Origin: Pedobacter suwonensis
GTDB taxonomy: Bacteria; Bacteroidota; Bacteroidia; Sphingobacteriales; Sphingobacteriaceae
Assembly (NCBI RefSeq): GCF_900111825.1
Contig: NZ_FOJM01000002.1
Location: 310,001-374,000 of the forward strand
Length of the DNA: 64,000 bases
Direction: 5' to 3'
Part shown: in pieces, positions 46,275-55,990 of the stretch
Layout: each line of letters opens with the position of its first letter
How positions within the stretch are numbered: position 1 is the stretch's first letter
Translations under genes and position numbers: made by a program
The notes under the pieces: generated by a model
Told to the model about the DNA's origin: nothing
The model's input: only the letters and a program-made list of their open reading frames with translations
Database searches by the model: none

Positions 46275-48326
46275 TTACAAAGCCTTCTTAATGTTGGACA
46301 CGGTTACATCTAAATTGGAAGGTGATCCGGGTTTGTTACTAATGATTGTTCCAGACCGGTCAACGAGTATATAAGTCGGGAAAGATGTCACACCCAATTC
46401 CCGCTCGAGCATCGCCTGTTGCTCATTCGGCAGCCGATGGTGAACAACGTTATCACCTATCAGATTATATTCACTTATAATATTTTTCCAGGTTTCTTCC
46501 GGGGACCTATTGGCCAGGTAAAGGTAAACAACGTCTTTGGAGTTCACTTTAGACTTCAGGCTATTGGCAAATTTTAAGTCTTTCCTGCAGGGACTGCACC
46601 AGGTACCCCAAAAGTCCATGTACACCACCTTACCCTGATAAGGCTTGAGCAGGTCTTTCAATAGTTGTTTGGCATTTTTGCTGTCCTGCAAAGGCTTCAC
46701 ATGATCCGCAATAAAACTTTTGTTCTGATTGCCCAAGACCTGGTAATGGGCCTGCAGTTGCTGAATGTTATGGACCAGGAACGGATTATGCACATTTTCC
46801 ATAAAAAACATGTCTGCCTGCCTTGATAGCGGTCTCCTCAATACTTCAAACCAATAATGATACCTATTGGTTATCCAAAGTTCTTTCAGATTCGGATTGA
46901 TAAGCAGGACATCTACCGTTGAAAAATCCAAAAAAGACTTTTCAGACTGCAGAACCTCTGCAGTTTTTCTGATCAGCTCCAGTGAATTCAGGTCAGCGGA
47001 GCGCTTATCAAGCTGCGCGTATATGGTTTCCTTATGGGGAGAGGAATCCAGTTTCCTGAGCAACACGTCAATTTCAGAAATTTGCGAAGCTATATCCGGA
47101 GTGAGTTTATGATCATCTTTTAAGCGCTGCCCAATATCTTTAAAGAGTACTGAACCGGAAGCGCCATTCCCTGATAGATATTTTAGATAGTCGTTTAAAA
47201 AGAGGCCAAAATAACGCGTTAACATGTAATCCAGATCATTACCTAAACTGAAATTATCATTAACAAATTTTAAATATTGCTCCTCAAGTTTAGGGTTCTG
47301 TCTTCCTGAAATATCAAACCGATGTTGCATCAGGTTGAATGCGAAATCATATTTTTCCTCTTTTTGTTTGTAAGTGACAAATTTAGAGGACAAGGTCCTG
47401 TGCGACTGGATATAGGATCCCAGATGGGCATTCCTCTTGTTGAAAATTTCTTTACACTTTTCAAGATAGTCCATATCCCCCAAATTCGCACCCAAAGATC
47501 TATCCAAGCTCACGGTAGACTCTGGATAGGCGTTTAACTCGTTATTGATCCTGGCATTGCGGCCCATGAACAGCACCTGTTTTGATCTCTGCAGATTGCC
47601 CTGGTAGGAACCATCAGTCTTTTGCGGGACATAATCATTAACATCCAAAATTAACAGCAACGTATCACCCGGCTCTGCAACTGCTTTGATCCTTGCCCGC
47701 TTCCAGTCAAGATAAAGTTCCTGTGCATTCATTACCGGGAAGGTTATCTTAAAACGTCCCAGCTTATCAAAATCAGCATAATATTTTACATCCTCTCCTT
47801 TAATGAAGTCGTATAGTGAAACTTCGAACGGCGCACGGAAAAAGCGGTCGACAAATCCTTTCAGCCCCGCATCCAAATTCCGGTAATAACCGATGACCGT
47901 AACCGAATCAACCTTGAAATCGGGCCTTTGAAAAGAGGAAGTATCCTGGATTTTATACTCGGGATATTTGCTTTTCATTAGAACAAAACGTGAATTTGAC
48001 CCGCCCTTTTCCAGAACCGTCATCTCTCCGCGCGAATTAACTTGTAATTTCAACTCCTTTGGGCCTGCCTGATCCTCGAAGAAGATCTTATAAACCCCAC
48101 CGCCATTGTCGATTACACGTTCATAATTGATAAACCTATTTTGGTAGATGGCAAAATCTTCAAAAAAGCCGTATTCGAAGTTATTGTTTACCGCATTGAT
48201 CCAATTGCCCATCAGCGCCTTGGGCAATATTACGCTATCCCTTCTAAAGGGCAAAAAGGATGATATAAAAAATATCGCCAGTATAGCAATGAAAATTGCG
48301 AAAGTAAATTTTAACAGGAACTTCAA
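46275..48326 (-). CDS. TlpA-like thioredoxin-domain protein with long N-terminal region
   Basis: 683 residues. An N-terminal signal anchor (about 5-25) is followed by 500 residues of mixed domain, including a beta-rich DUF4369-like region and helices. The C-terminal thioredoxin domain (about 550-683) has MDFWGTWCSPCRKDL (CxxC) and the cis-Pro loop VTSFPTYILVDRSG. TlpA-type proteins reduce or exchange disulfides in the periplasm; this large form is typical of Bacteroidota and often accompanies SusCD or peptidase genes. Here it stands upstream of the XRE gene on the same strand. Substrate unknown. Confidence 0.83.
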   Translation of the reverse strand: MKFLLKFTFAIFIAILAIFFISSFLPFRRDSVILPKALMGNWINAVNNNFEYGFFEDFAIYQNRFINYERVIDNGGGVYKIFFEDQAGPKELKLQVNSRGEMTVLEKGGSNSRFVLMKSKYPEYKIQDTSSFQRPDFKVDSVTVIGYYRNLDAGLKGFVDRFFRAPFEVSLYDFIKGEDVKYYADFDKLGRFKITFPVMNAQELYLDWKRARIKAVAEPGDTLLLILDVNDYVPQKTDGSYQGNLQRSKQVLFMGRNARINNELNAYPESTVSLDRSLGANLGDMDYLEKCKEIFNKRNAHLGSYIQSHRTLSSKFVTYKQKEEKYDFAFNLMQHRFDISGRQNPKLEEQYLKFVNDNFSLGNDLDYMLTRYFGLFLNDYLKYLSGNGASGSVLFKDIGQRLKDDHKLTPDIASQISEIDVLLRKLDSSPHKETIYAQLDKRSADLNSLELIRKTAEVLQSEKSFLDFSTVDVLLINPNLKELWITNRYHYWFEVLRRPLSRQADMFFMENVHNPFLVHNIQQLQAHYQVLGNQNKSFIADHVKPLQDSKNAKQLLKDLLKPYQGKVVYMDFWGTWCSPCRKDLKFANSLKSKVNSKDVVYLYLANRSPEETWKNIISEYNLIGDNVVHHRLPNEQQAMLERELGVTSFPTYILVDRSGTIISNKPGSPSNLDVTVSNIKKAL

Positions 48327-48552
48327 AGGATGAGATGGATTAATCGATAACGTTTATAAAAATAATAATTTCCGGAGAAAAAAAGAATTTAAATCGATTT
48401 AGTAATCAGATAGCATGCCCACAATTTATTTGGGAAGAGCGCGTTGGCAGACTATCCGGACACTTGCAGTACTTGATTAGACAGATCCACCATTTGTTTT
48501 GCCACTGGTGATAACTCAAACCCTTCCATAAGAAACGTGGCTTCATCTACAT

Positions 48553-48593
48553 AAAGAAACATCTAATTAGATACACCTTATTAGAAACAAAAT
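48553..48593. repeat. Two-unit 14-mer repeat upstream of the alpha-CTD-like gene (copy B)
   Basis: Units AAACATCTAATTAG (48557-48570) and ATACACCTTATTAG (48571-48584), preceded by AAAG and followed by AAACAAAAT. It ends 33 bases before the 48627 start. Near-identical to 46073-46113, suggesting shared control by the XRE protein. Confidence 0.6.
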
Positions 48594-48626
48594 ACATATC
48601 TTTATGACACAAGCATTAAAAGTGAC

Positions 48627-48866
48627 ATGGAAATCCACGAATTATTACAGACCCCTATCAACAAGCTCGGATTCAGTCCCGGTTTTTGCAGCGTCTGTGC
48701 AGCAATGAATTTCACGAAGCTAATTGATATCACTGCTATTTCGCCCGACGAACTGATCAATAAGAAAGGCTTTAGCTATGGCTGGCTGGGAGAACTCAGC
48801 GGCTACTTAGATAAGAAAGGGTTATTGCATTTACTGCAAAAACCACAGGAAAAAAATTACGGTTAA
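48627..48866 (+). CDS. Small RNA-polymerase alpha-CTD-like protein
   Basis: 79 residues. The pattern PINKLGFSPGFCSVCAAMNF followed by TKLIDITAISPDELINKKGFSYGWL and LSGYLDKKGLLHLLQ (here given in parts) follows the RpoA C-terminal domain: a helix-hairpin-helix fold with L-x-x-I-x-D-L, G-x-x-x-x-x-E-L and G-L. Stand-alone proteins like this are found in Bacteroidota and may bind DNA or act at promoters; function unknown. Its 3' end overlaps the convergent gene at 48796-49941 by 71 bases. The copy B repeat lies 34-74 bases upstream. Confidence 0.6.
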   Translation: MEIHELLQTPINKLGFSPGFCSVCAAMNFTKLIDITAISPDELINKKGFSYGWLGELSGYLDKKGLLHLLQKPQEKNYG

Positions 48867-49941
48867 TCCGCTGAACCATGCGTTGTAAAAGGTCCCGCAC
48901 GCGGGCGGCAGTATGTTGATCGATACTATAAAATTCCTTACTCAGACTGCCGGGAGAAATCACCGCCTGTCTTTTACTCTGGTAATGACCAGCAATACTT
49001 TTGAAGATGAATTGAAGATTCTGCGTGGCGAAAACACTTTCTTCATACAATAACCTGATCAGGCAGGAAAGGTGAGCGACTGACGTATCCAGCGGAATCT
49101 TGGGAACTGCCACTTGATCTTTATTTTCCAAAGATTTCTCTGCCATCATAATCTCTTCCTGCAGCCACTCCGTTATCATGGTCTTTATGGAAGGCCAGGC
49201 CGGATCATAAACCCAATTTTTTACTTCAGGGGATGACATCATTAAGGCTTTCTGGTAAATTAAATAATCAAGCCTTTCCGCTTTGTCACCAAGGTATTCA
49301 GCAGAATTCCGGATACTATCCTGGAGGTAAACCAAAAAAGAAAGATGATTGAAATTCGAACTTACCAGTAACAAAACCAGCGAAGTCTCCGCATCTGTCA
49401 ATAGACCATCGACTTCTGATAGCTGATTAATGATATACCCAAAGTAATGTAAGGAACGAAAGCTAAACCCCTTTGTCCCGATATGTTCAGATACCAGGTA
49501 GAACCACCTGGAAAGGCAGGCTGTTAATGCAGGATCAATGCCACCTGATTCCAGTCGTTCTTGAATTGCACTGATATTTTCGCTAAGTCGAGAAACCAGT
49601 CTTTGGTGATACATTACAGGGGCAACTGCATCCTCATTGAAATATTTGAAACAGTATTTCCGCAGATGATCAATCAGCGCTAAAAGTTCCTTTTGCGGAC
49701 CTAAATAACGTTCCGGATTTGGAGAAAGAGATAATCGACTGGAGATATTCGATATAATCTCAATGTGATAATGAAAATAACGCACCAGGCTGCTCTCTGG
49801 CATATTGGAAAACAATACCTCCTCCCATGCTTGATAAATTTGCCCAAACCGAATTTTGAGATCAGTTTGGGCTGTTGTATTGCTATCTGAATATGATTCA
49901 ATTAATATTTTTTCGATATCCTGCAATTCATTCTTAAGCAT
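48796..49941 (-). CDS. Uncharacterised helical protein
   Basis: 381 residues, predicted almost entirely alpha-helical, without signal peptide or membrane segments. The C-terminal part (YSIDQHTAARVRDLLQRMVQ, RINRNFFP) is basic and could contact DNA. It weakly recalls RteC-like regulators of Bacteroides conjugative elements in size and helix content, but I see no decisive motif. Its last 23 codons overlap the convergent small gene at 48627-48866. It is separated by 275 bases from the divergent histidine kinase gene. Confidence 0.6.
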   Translation of the reverse strand: MLKNELQDIEKILIESYSDSNTTAQTDLKIRFGQIYQAWEEVLFSNMPESSLVRYFHYHIEIISNISSRLSLSPNPERYLGPQKELLALIDHLRKYCFKYFNEDAVAPVMYHQRLVSRLSENISAIQERLESGGIDPALTACLSRWFYLVSEHIGTKGFSFRSLHYFGYIINQLSEVDGLLTDAETSLVLLLVSSNFNHLSFLVYLQDSIRNSAEYLGDKAERLDYLIYQKALMMSSPEVKNWVYDPAWPSIKTMITEWLQEEIMMAEKSLENKDQVAVPKIPLDTSVAHLSCLIRLLYEESVFATQNLQFIFKSIAGHYQSKRQAVISPGSLSKEFYSIDQHTAARVRDLLQRMVQRINRNFFPVVFAVNAITLSYLSSR

Positions 49942-50216
49942 AGCAAGGGGATTACCTGGTGCGTCATAGACTCTTCTTTTAATTGAAAATATGGGTACTT
50001 GAAATGATTGTGTTTGTCACCGTAGTTGGATCAGTATTTAATCGTTTGCCCACCATTTTCGAAGATTGATAATTTGCAAAAATTTGTGTGTTTTTTAGCG
50101 GAAGTTTTTTTGATTTCATCATAATTTTAATTTTTAATAGTAATTTAAGTGTCTATGTATTAATTATATATTTTATTACAGATTCAAGCGAATTTAAGTG
50201 TGAAACATCAATTGTC

Positions 50217-51308
50217 ATGATAGATCTGATAAGTTCAAAATTCAGTAAGCAGAGTGAAAGACCAATCCAAATACATACCACCTTTTGGATACTTTTTATA
50301 GCGTACGAATTATTGGTAGTATATTATCACATTGGATCCCTCGAAAGACCTCTGGTATACATCGTCTTTTATACCATAAATATTGCCTTTTTCTATGCAT
50401 GCCTCAATTTGTTAAATTATACGCTAGAAGGCGAAAAGGTTAACTACCTTGTAAGTATCGCCAAATATTTTGCTCTGCTTTTTTTTTTCTTGACGATAAA
50501 AGCCATTGCCGATCAACTTTTAGGAAAACCTGAACCTGCCTTAAATGATCCTTACATCTATATAAGGCAGTTTCTCCCACGGAATTTAGCACGTGCAGTA
50601 TATTTTACCTTATTGGCCATATTTTATTGTTCAGCGAAGTATGTTACGGAGTATAAAAGAAAAGCTTCAGAAGCTGAAAAAAGACAATTGATTATCGAAA
50701 AAGAGAATGCAAAGTTAGAGACCCAACTTACCAAATCTCAAAATGCCTACCTGCAACAACAGATCAATCCGCACATGCTTTTCAATGCACTCAACTTCGT
50801 ATACAACAGCACACAGCAATACTCCGAAGATGCAGCCCATTGCATCTGGCTACTGTCAGAGATCATGCGGTTCAGCCTCGAAGAAGCAGGTCCGGATGGA
50901 AAAATAAACTTGAGCAGGGAAATCGAACAGATCGAAAATCTTATAGCGATTAACCGCTACCGCTTTAAAGAGCCTCTGTACATCAGTGTAGAAATCGGAA
51001 ACGATTTGGACGACCATCAGATCATTCCACTGATCTTACTCACCCTCACAGAAAATATATTTAAACACGGGAATTTAACCGATCCCAATTCGGCTGCCTC
51101 GCTCAAACTGTTTACTGATGACAGCGGAAAATTGACTTTCCAAAGCCTTAATTTGAAAAAATCAAAGAACGGACATACACGTCAGCGAAAAGCACTCGGT
51201 CTCCAAAACATCAGGCTCCGACTGGATTCCTTTTACCGGGACAACTACACCCTTCAGATCAACGAAGCCGGTGAATTTTACGAACTCACTTTAACCTTAC
51301 AATTATGA
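50217..51308 (+). CDS. LytS/YehU-type sensor histidine kinase
   Basis: 363 residues from the ATG at 50217; the frame is open to 50088, but the extension adds an unlikely hydrophobic segment in AT-rich DNA. Four membrane helices (about 25-150), a coiled coil (about 160-200, ASEAEKRQLIIEKENAKLE), then the His_kinase domain with QQQINPHMLFNALNF, where the His is the phosphorylation site, and an ATPase end with LTLTENIFKHGN and ALGLQNIRLRL. It acts with the LytTR regulator whose start overlaps its stop by 4 bases. Signal unknown. Confidence 0.9.
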   Translation: MIDLISSKFSKQSERPIQIHTTFWILFIAYELLVVYYHIGSLERPLVYIVFYTINIAFFYACLNLLNYTLEGEKVNYLVSIAKYFALLFFFLTIKAIADQLLGKPEPALNDPYIYIRQFLPRNLARAVYFTLLAIFYCSAKYVTEYKRKASEAEKRQLIIEKENAKLETQLTKSQNAYLQQQINPHMLFNALNFVYNSTQQYSEDAAHCIWLLSEIMRFSLEEAGPDGKINLSREIEQIENLIAINRYRFKEPLYISVEIGNDLDDHQIIPLILLTLTENIFKHGNLTDPNSAASLKLFTDDSGKLTFQSLNLKKSKNGHTRQRKALGLQNIRLRLDSFYRDNYTLQINEAGEFYELTLTLQL

Positions 51309-52042
51309 ACTTAAACTGTTATATCATAGACGACGAATACCATTCGATCGAGGTACTCGATAAATATGTTAATCAAACCCCTGGGCTAAACCTTGTTGGC
51401 AGTTCCACAAACCCATTGCTCGCCCTTGAAGAACTGTGCCACGTCCCCACCCCGGACGTTATCCTGTTAGATGTCGACATGCCCCAATTGAATGGCCTGG
51501 ATGTTGCGGACCTCATCGGTTCAGCCTCCAACATTATTTTTACCACCTCCTACAGGGAGTACGCACCTGAGGCATTTGAAAAAGATGCGGTGGATTACCT
51601 GCTTAAGCCTATCCATTACACCAGGTTTCTGAAGGCTGTAACCAAAGTCCGTTCCAACCTCAGTTGTCAGACCGATCCGATTGCCCCTAATTCTTTCTTT
51701 TTTGTGAAAAGCAATATCAAAGGAAAATTCAACCGCATCACCATCGCGGATATCCGTTATATCGAAAACATAGGCAACTATATCATTATTCATATGAATG
51801 GCGAACCAGTAACCACTTACCTCACCCTGGCAGAAATCCTGACCAAACTGCCTGCCGATAATTTCTCCAGGATACACCAATCTTTTATCGTTAACCATGC
51901 CCTTATTCAATCCTTAGAATATGGCCAGCTCAGGCTAGCAGGTGGAGAGACCATCCCCATCGGCGTTACTTACCGTTCCGCCTTCCGTGAAAAGGTCCAA
52001 CCGGACTTACTGATCAGCAAAAGAGATCGCGGCAATACTTAA
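51305..52042 (+). CDS. LytTR-family response regulator
   Basis: 245 residues. The receiver domain (1-120) has the acidic pocket IIDDEY, the phosphoacceptor in VILLDVDMPQLNGLD, and the K of DYLLKPIHY. The LytTR DNA-binding domain (about 135-240) has FFFVKSNIKGKFNRI, DIRYIENIGNYIIIH and FSRIHQSFIVN. ATGA overlap with the kinase gene ensures coupling. Its 3' end overlaps the convergent LanB-type gene by 4 bases. Targets are probably near, for example the dehydratase or MauE promoters, but that is inference. Confidence 0.93.
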   Translation: MNLNCYIIDDEYHSIEVLDKYVNQTPGLNLVGSSTNPLLALEELCHVPTPDVILLDVDMPQLNGLDVADLIGSASNIIFTTSYREYAPEAFEKDAVDYLLKPIHYTRFLKAVTKVRSNLSCQTDPIAPNSFFFVKSNIKGKFNRITIADIRYIENIGNYIIIHMNGEPVTTYLTLAEILTKLPADNFSRIHQSFIVNHALIQSLEYGQLRLAGGETIPIGVTYRSAFREKVQPDLLISKRDRGNT

Positions 52043-55000
52043 TTAACAGATTTTTCGCGGACCAAAGATGAACGCAAATACTTTTGCAGGCAATAATAAA
52101 CCAGCAACTCCTGCTGTCTTTGTTTAACCGAAAAAGCCCGGTTCATCTGCATATGTACCAAATCAGCCAACAGCTGCATCTTCTTTTCAAAGGTGTATTT
52201 TCCGGTAAGCGTATTCAAAACAGCCATTTGCTTCAAAACCGGAGAAAGATGTTTGGCCAGGTCCTCATTTCCCACCAAATCCGCTATGGCTAACCTATTC
52301 TTTCTGTATTGCTCATCCATTGACACCCTAAGCCTTTTATCTGCCCTGAACTCTGACATAAACCGATCCCTGACCTTTGAGCTATAATCAAGCGCATCTG
52401 CACGATAAGGGAAGAAACAACCGATCATACCATTGGCGGTAAATAGGGCCACATCAAACCCGCTAAACGGAAGGCTTTTGTTTTCCCTGAGCTTTAGCAT
52501 CAAAACGGCAAAACGGCTTCCGGCACCAAAAAGCCTTTCCACCTGCGGGATCAGATCAGTGCCATAACGTTCTATTTCCCTCCGGTAAGTGTCCCCCTGA
52601 AAATCCCGGATCAGTTTATCATGCCCGGACGATTCAATCTTCTTGCGCAAGGCCACCAGCAAACCGCCCAGGTCAGCTTCATCCGCCTGTATACGCAGGC
52701 GCAGATGATAACCGTGATCATGATAACGGATAAAAAACCAATTTTTGATCTGCTTTGCATGACGCTTAACAAACGGAGCAACAATTTTGATCAGTATCTC
52801 ATCCGAAGCCCGCGGAATACAAAAAATTTTAAGGTACAGCCAATCGCTCCCCATCAGAAAATCACGTTGCGTATCACCACCAGCAAGCAAACCATCCGCT
52901 TTCGCAGCCTTAAACACCTGCTGATCATGCGCCAGAAAAGCAACCATCTGTCCCGCAACCGGTTTCCTGCCCGAAATCACAGAACGGTCAGGCCATAAAT
53001 ATTCCTGAACCGTAATCCGCTTTAAACCCCGGATGCACCCCAGAAAAAATTTTGCCTCGGTTATATCAGCCAGGTCAAAAACCAACTGCTGGTCGGTCGC
53101 CCCCAACGCGATGTGGCGGGGTAAGTGGTGCCTGCTCCGAAAACGATCGAGGGCACCCCTGCGATCAGGCTCATCCCCTGAAAGCAAAGGCGCAAAATCA
53201 GCCTCCTTGAAATTCCATTTGGCCAGGCAGAGGATTACTTTTCCATAACAGACCCGCGGATAAAAAGCCAGGCCCGGAAAAAAACTTTCCAGACTAAAAG
53301 AAAGCCCGGCCTGTATCCCCTGATATTGCAGATCACAGAGCAGCCTGAACACCGGCGAATGGTTGTTCCTGAAATTATAAGCAGTAGCCAGACGGGGAAT
53401 GACCCTTCTTTTCAGTTTAGCTGATTCCAGGATCAGCTCCTCCCCTTGCAGCGAAAGCAAAAGATCGCCCGGAAAAATGAGTTTTTCATCCCGTTGTGCG
53501 GGAAAGACATTAAGTGGTATCTCATAAGGATAGATCGGACTGCGCCGGTTGATATTATCCACATGCAGATCAGAGAGCTGGGCAATATCCGCGAAAAGAA
53601 CACCAGGATTTGCGGCAGACTCCCGATCAGCCAGCGCCTTGCAAAAATCATGCACCGGATCACTAAAACAGGAAAACCTTCCGATCAGCGAAGTGGCTGT
53701 CACCCCGCCCGAACTCTCCAGGATCAGGTGCTCACCCGTTGAACGGTACATCAGCGCCTGCGTTTGCGGCAAAGGCAAAACTGCTTTATGCTGCTTCTCC
53801 AGTTCGGTGACATCCGCCTCAGTGATCTGCAGCGGCGCCCAGGGATCTCGGAGGTTATCCCCAACCCACATCCTGAACACCAACTGCTGGACAGCACGCC
53901 AGCCAAGCGTACTATCTGGATCCTCAGGTTCAGGAAAGGAAATATTTTCGAGTATATCCGGTTCAGGCATCACCGGGTCCATATCCCCGTAATGCAATCC
54001 CCCGTCAGGATCCAGCGCCAGCAACAGCGGCACTTTAGCCTGATCAAAGCGGCTACGGAAGTCACGGATAAAACGCGACAGATCAGCAGGTCGTTCCGAA
54101 TTTGACAACAACTGTAATATCCGTACAGCCTTCAATAGTTCACCCTGCTCAGTGCAGTCCCGTCCTCCCCCCATGCTTGACCGTTCCAGCGCCGCATAAT
54201 AACGCTGACCGGTAAAAATGCTATGATCACCAGGAAGACTGCTCATCTTCCCCGCCAGCGCCGAAAGCGAAAGTGCTTCCGACAACGATAACCTCCCATG
54301 CTGTTCCCAGAAATCATTCCACGCTGGAAATCCAGGCAGGTTTTCCACCACCTCATCACCAATCACACTGCCCTGTGCAGCATCAAAAACCGCACCGGCA
54401 TCAAGTAAAAACTGTATATATTCCTCCGCTTCCTCAACCGGACATTCCGCATGCCGCATCATCCAGTCGCATAACGCACCTCTCGAAACACCGCCTGACC
54501 ACAAAAACGAAAACAACTGCACATTAAACCTCGCGGCAGCTATTCCCTCCAGCGCAAAGCTGAACCGTCCCTTATCATCCGGTAACGATTTGGTATAGCG
54601 GAACACATCATTGAACCGGTACAATGCAGGATTGACGATTAACCTATCCGAAAGACCAGCCCCTGCTTTTTTCTTTAATTGACTTAACAAACCCTGGTCC
54701 GGCAGCAGATGAAGTACCGACTCCAAACTACCGGCCAGCCTGACCTGACTGCCACTGCCCCACTCAAGCAACGTGAAAGAAGAAAAGCTGCCAAATGGAG
54801 TCGGCCTAAAACACATCCGGTTATAATACTTGTACAGCGTATGCCTTTCCCTGTCAGAAAGCCGATCGAAATCAAACCCCTTTTTCTCCAGTACGGTATA
54901 AAACTCCATACTGGCCAAAAAAACGGCATTCCGGAAAGCCTGTTCCTGCAGCACCTCCGGCAGGCGCGAAAGGTCATAACCCGCAAAGCTATAATAAGGT

Positions 55001-55056
55001 GCCCTTAAGAACAACTCCGGTAAAAACCGGTAAACCATCGGCTCACTTTCATTCAT
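52039..55056 (-). CDS. Lantibiotic dehydratase (LanB), full length
   Basis: 1005 residues. The glutamylation domain has FRPTPFGSFSSFTLLEWG (about 89-106), matching the R-x-TPFG-x-F motif of Lant_dehydr_N. The C-terminal elimination/thiopeptide-type domain (about 720-1005) has SDWLYLKIFCIPRASDEIL and IRYHDHGYHLRLRI. Class I LanB enzymes use glutamyl-tRNA to dehydrate Ser/Thr in a ribosomal peptide. No LanC cyclase, protease, ABC exporter or classic precursor is visible within the window, so it is an orphan or uses a non-canonical substrate. It is divergent from the MauE-like gene (89-base gap) and convergent with the LytTR regulator. Higher GC than the genes to its left. Confidence 0.9.
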   Translation of the reverse strand: MNESEPMVYRFLPELFLRAPYYSFAGYDLSRLPEVLQEQAFRNAVFLASMEFYTVLEKKGFDFDRLSDRERHTLYKYYNRMCFRPTPFGSFSSFTLLEWGSGSQVRLAGSLESVLHLLPDQGLLSQLKKKAGAGLSDRLIVNPALYRFNDVFRYTKSLPDDKGRFSFALEGIAAARFNVQLFSFLWSGGVSRGALCDWMMRHAECPVEEAEEYIQFLLDAGAVFDAAQGSVIGDEVVENLPGFPAWNDFWEQHGRLSLSEALSLSALAGKMSSLPGDHSIFTGQRYYAALERSSMGGGRDCTEQGELLKAVRILQLLSNSERPADLSRFIRDFRSRFDQAKVPLLLALDPDGGLHYGDMDPVMPEPDILENISFPEPEDPDSTLGWRAVQQLVFRMWVGDNLRDPWAPLQITEADVTELEKQHKAVLPLPQTQALMYRSTGEHLILESSGGVTATSLIGRFSCFSDPVHDFCKALADRESAANPGVLFADIAQLSDLHVDNINRRSPIYPYEIPLNVFPAQRDEKLIFPGDLLLSLQGEELILESAKLKRRVIPRLATAYNFRNNHSPVFRLLCDLQYQGIQAGLSFSLESFFPGLAFYPRVCYGKVILCLAKWNFKEADFAPLLSGDEPDRRGALDRFRSRHHLPRHIALGATDQQLVFDLADITEAKFFLGCIRGLKRITVQEYLWPDRSVISGRKPVAGQMVAFLAHDQQVFKAAKADGLLAGGDTQRDFLMGSDWLYLKIFCIPRASDEILIKIVAPFVKRHAKQIKNWFFIRYHDHGYHLRLRIQADEADLGGLLVALRKKIESSGHDKLIRDFQGDTYRREIERYGTDLIPQVERLFGAGSRFAVLMLKLRENKSLPFSGFDVALFTANGMIGCFFPYRADALDYSSKVRDRFMSEFRADKRLRVSMDEQYRKNRLAIADLVGNEDLAKHLSPVLKQMAVLNTLTGKYTFEKKMQLLADLVHMQMNRAFSVKQRQQELLVYYCLQKYLRSSLVREKSVN

Positions 55057-55145
55057 TTCTTCATCGCTTAAAAGGGTATACTACCCAACTCATACTGTTT
55101 TGACTTTTCTATTCCCCGTTAATTTGTTTCATCAACCCGTTCACC

Positions 55146-55625
55146 ATGAAAGCAATTTTCAAAACCTTCGTTCCCTCACTGCTCGTCCTGCTGTTTACCT
55201 ATGCTGCGCTCAGCAAGCTTTTTACCTTTTCAGCATTCGACCAGCAGTTGCACAACCAGTCGTTTCCCGGCTGGCTGGCAGATTTCCTGTTGTATTTTTT
55301 GATACCTGCAGAAATCATCACTGCACTCCTGTTATGTTTCGGGCGGACCCTTATAACCGGCCTGCTCTTATCATCAGCCTTTATGTTCGCCTTCACCGCC
55401 TACATTGCCATGGTGATGCTGCATTTCTGGGACCGGATCCCATGTTCCTGTGGCGGTATCCTGAACCAAATGGGCTGGACGGCACACCTGATCTTCAACA
55501 GCATCTTTCTTATCCTGAGCCTCATCACTTTATATATCCACACAACTGACACCACCGGATTAAAAACATCCGACATCCTCACCAAAGACCAAACAGGGAA
55601 AGCCGAAAACCTGCGAAAAGAGTAG
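55146..55625 (+). CDS. MauE/DoxX-like membrane protein
   Basis: 159 residues with four membrane segments (about 8-28, 48-70, 75-95 and 115-135). The loop RIPCSCGGILNQMGW carries the CxC and Gly pair typical of MauE-family proteins. MauE is needed for disulfide formation in periplasmic methylamine dehydrogenase; in Bacteroidota homologues lie next to small secreted peptides (DUF6520-like), as here. It probably passes electrons for disulfide chemistry in the periplasm. It is the first gene of a plus-strand pair ending in a terminator at 55960-55988. Confidence 0.8.
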   Translation: MKAIFKTFVPSLLVLLFTYAALSKLFTFSAFDQQLHNQSFPGWLADFLLYFLIPAEIITALLLCFGRTLITGLLLSSAFMFAFTAYIAMVMLHFWDRIPCSCGGILNQMGWTAHLIFNSIFLILSLITLYIHTTDTTGLKTSDILTKDQTGKAENLRKE

Positions 55626-55687
55626 GCATCAATTATTCACTAAAGTTTTTCTGAATGTTTTTTGATGTAATAAAGCATTCGTTTCCT

Positions 55688-55936
55688 ATGAAAAGGATCA
55701 AATTAAACTTCGCTGCTATGGCATTCCTACTTGGAACAGGCGTAGCAGTAGCATCTACTGCTCAAACAGCCAATGCGAAATGGCATTTTGACGGGAGCAA
55801 GTATGTAGAGGTAACCGGCAACTACAGCTGCGAATCATCTGCCGACCAATGTACCCGTACCTATCCTGCAGGTCAAAATCCCAACCTCAATCCTGACGGT
55901 TACATTTCTCAGGAGCTTGGCATCTTTGCACAGTAG
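55688..55936 (+). CDS. Small secreted Cys-containing protein (DUF6520-like)
   Basis: 82 residues from the ATG at 55688; the frame is open to 55655, but MKRIKLNFAAMAFLLG is the typical start. A signal peptide cleaves near STAQTANA (about residue 32), leaving a mature peptide of about 50 residues with two Cys six apart (YSCESSADQC), several Ser/Thr and a conserved-looking end NPDGYISQELG. Members follow MauE-like genes in this phylum. The mature part could carry a disulfide; it also has Ser/Thr that the neighbouring LanB could in principle modify, though a secretion signal makes that unlikely. Confidence 0.72.
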   Translation: MKRIKLNFAAMAFLLGTGVAVASTAQTANAKWHFDGSKYVEVTGNYSCESSADQCTRTYPAGQNPNLNPDGYISQELGIFAQ

Positions 55937-55959
55937 CAGCTGATCAACCCTTTCAACCA

Positions 55960-55988
55960 GCAACCGGCATCCCGCCGGTTGCTTTTTT
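55960..55988 (+). terminator. Rho-independent terminator
   Basis: GCAACCGGC-ATCCC-GCCGGTTGC followed by TTTTTTG. It ends the MauE/DUF6520-like transcript just before the convergent SusD stop at 55991. Confidence 0.9.
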
Positions 55989-55990
55989 GT

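Noticed and set aside
55688..55936. Classic class I lanthipeptide precursor for the LanB
   Set aside because: The peptide has a Sec signal sequence, which would export it before cytoplasmic dehydration; it fits the DUF6520-like group better.
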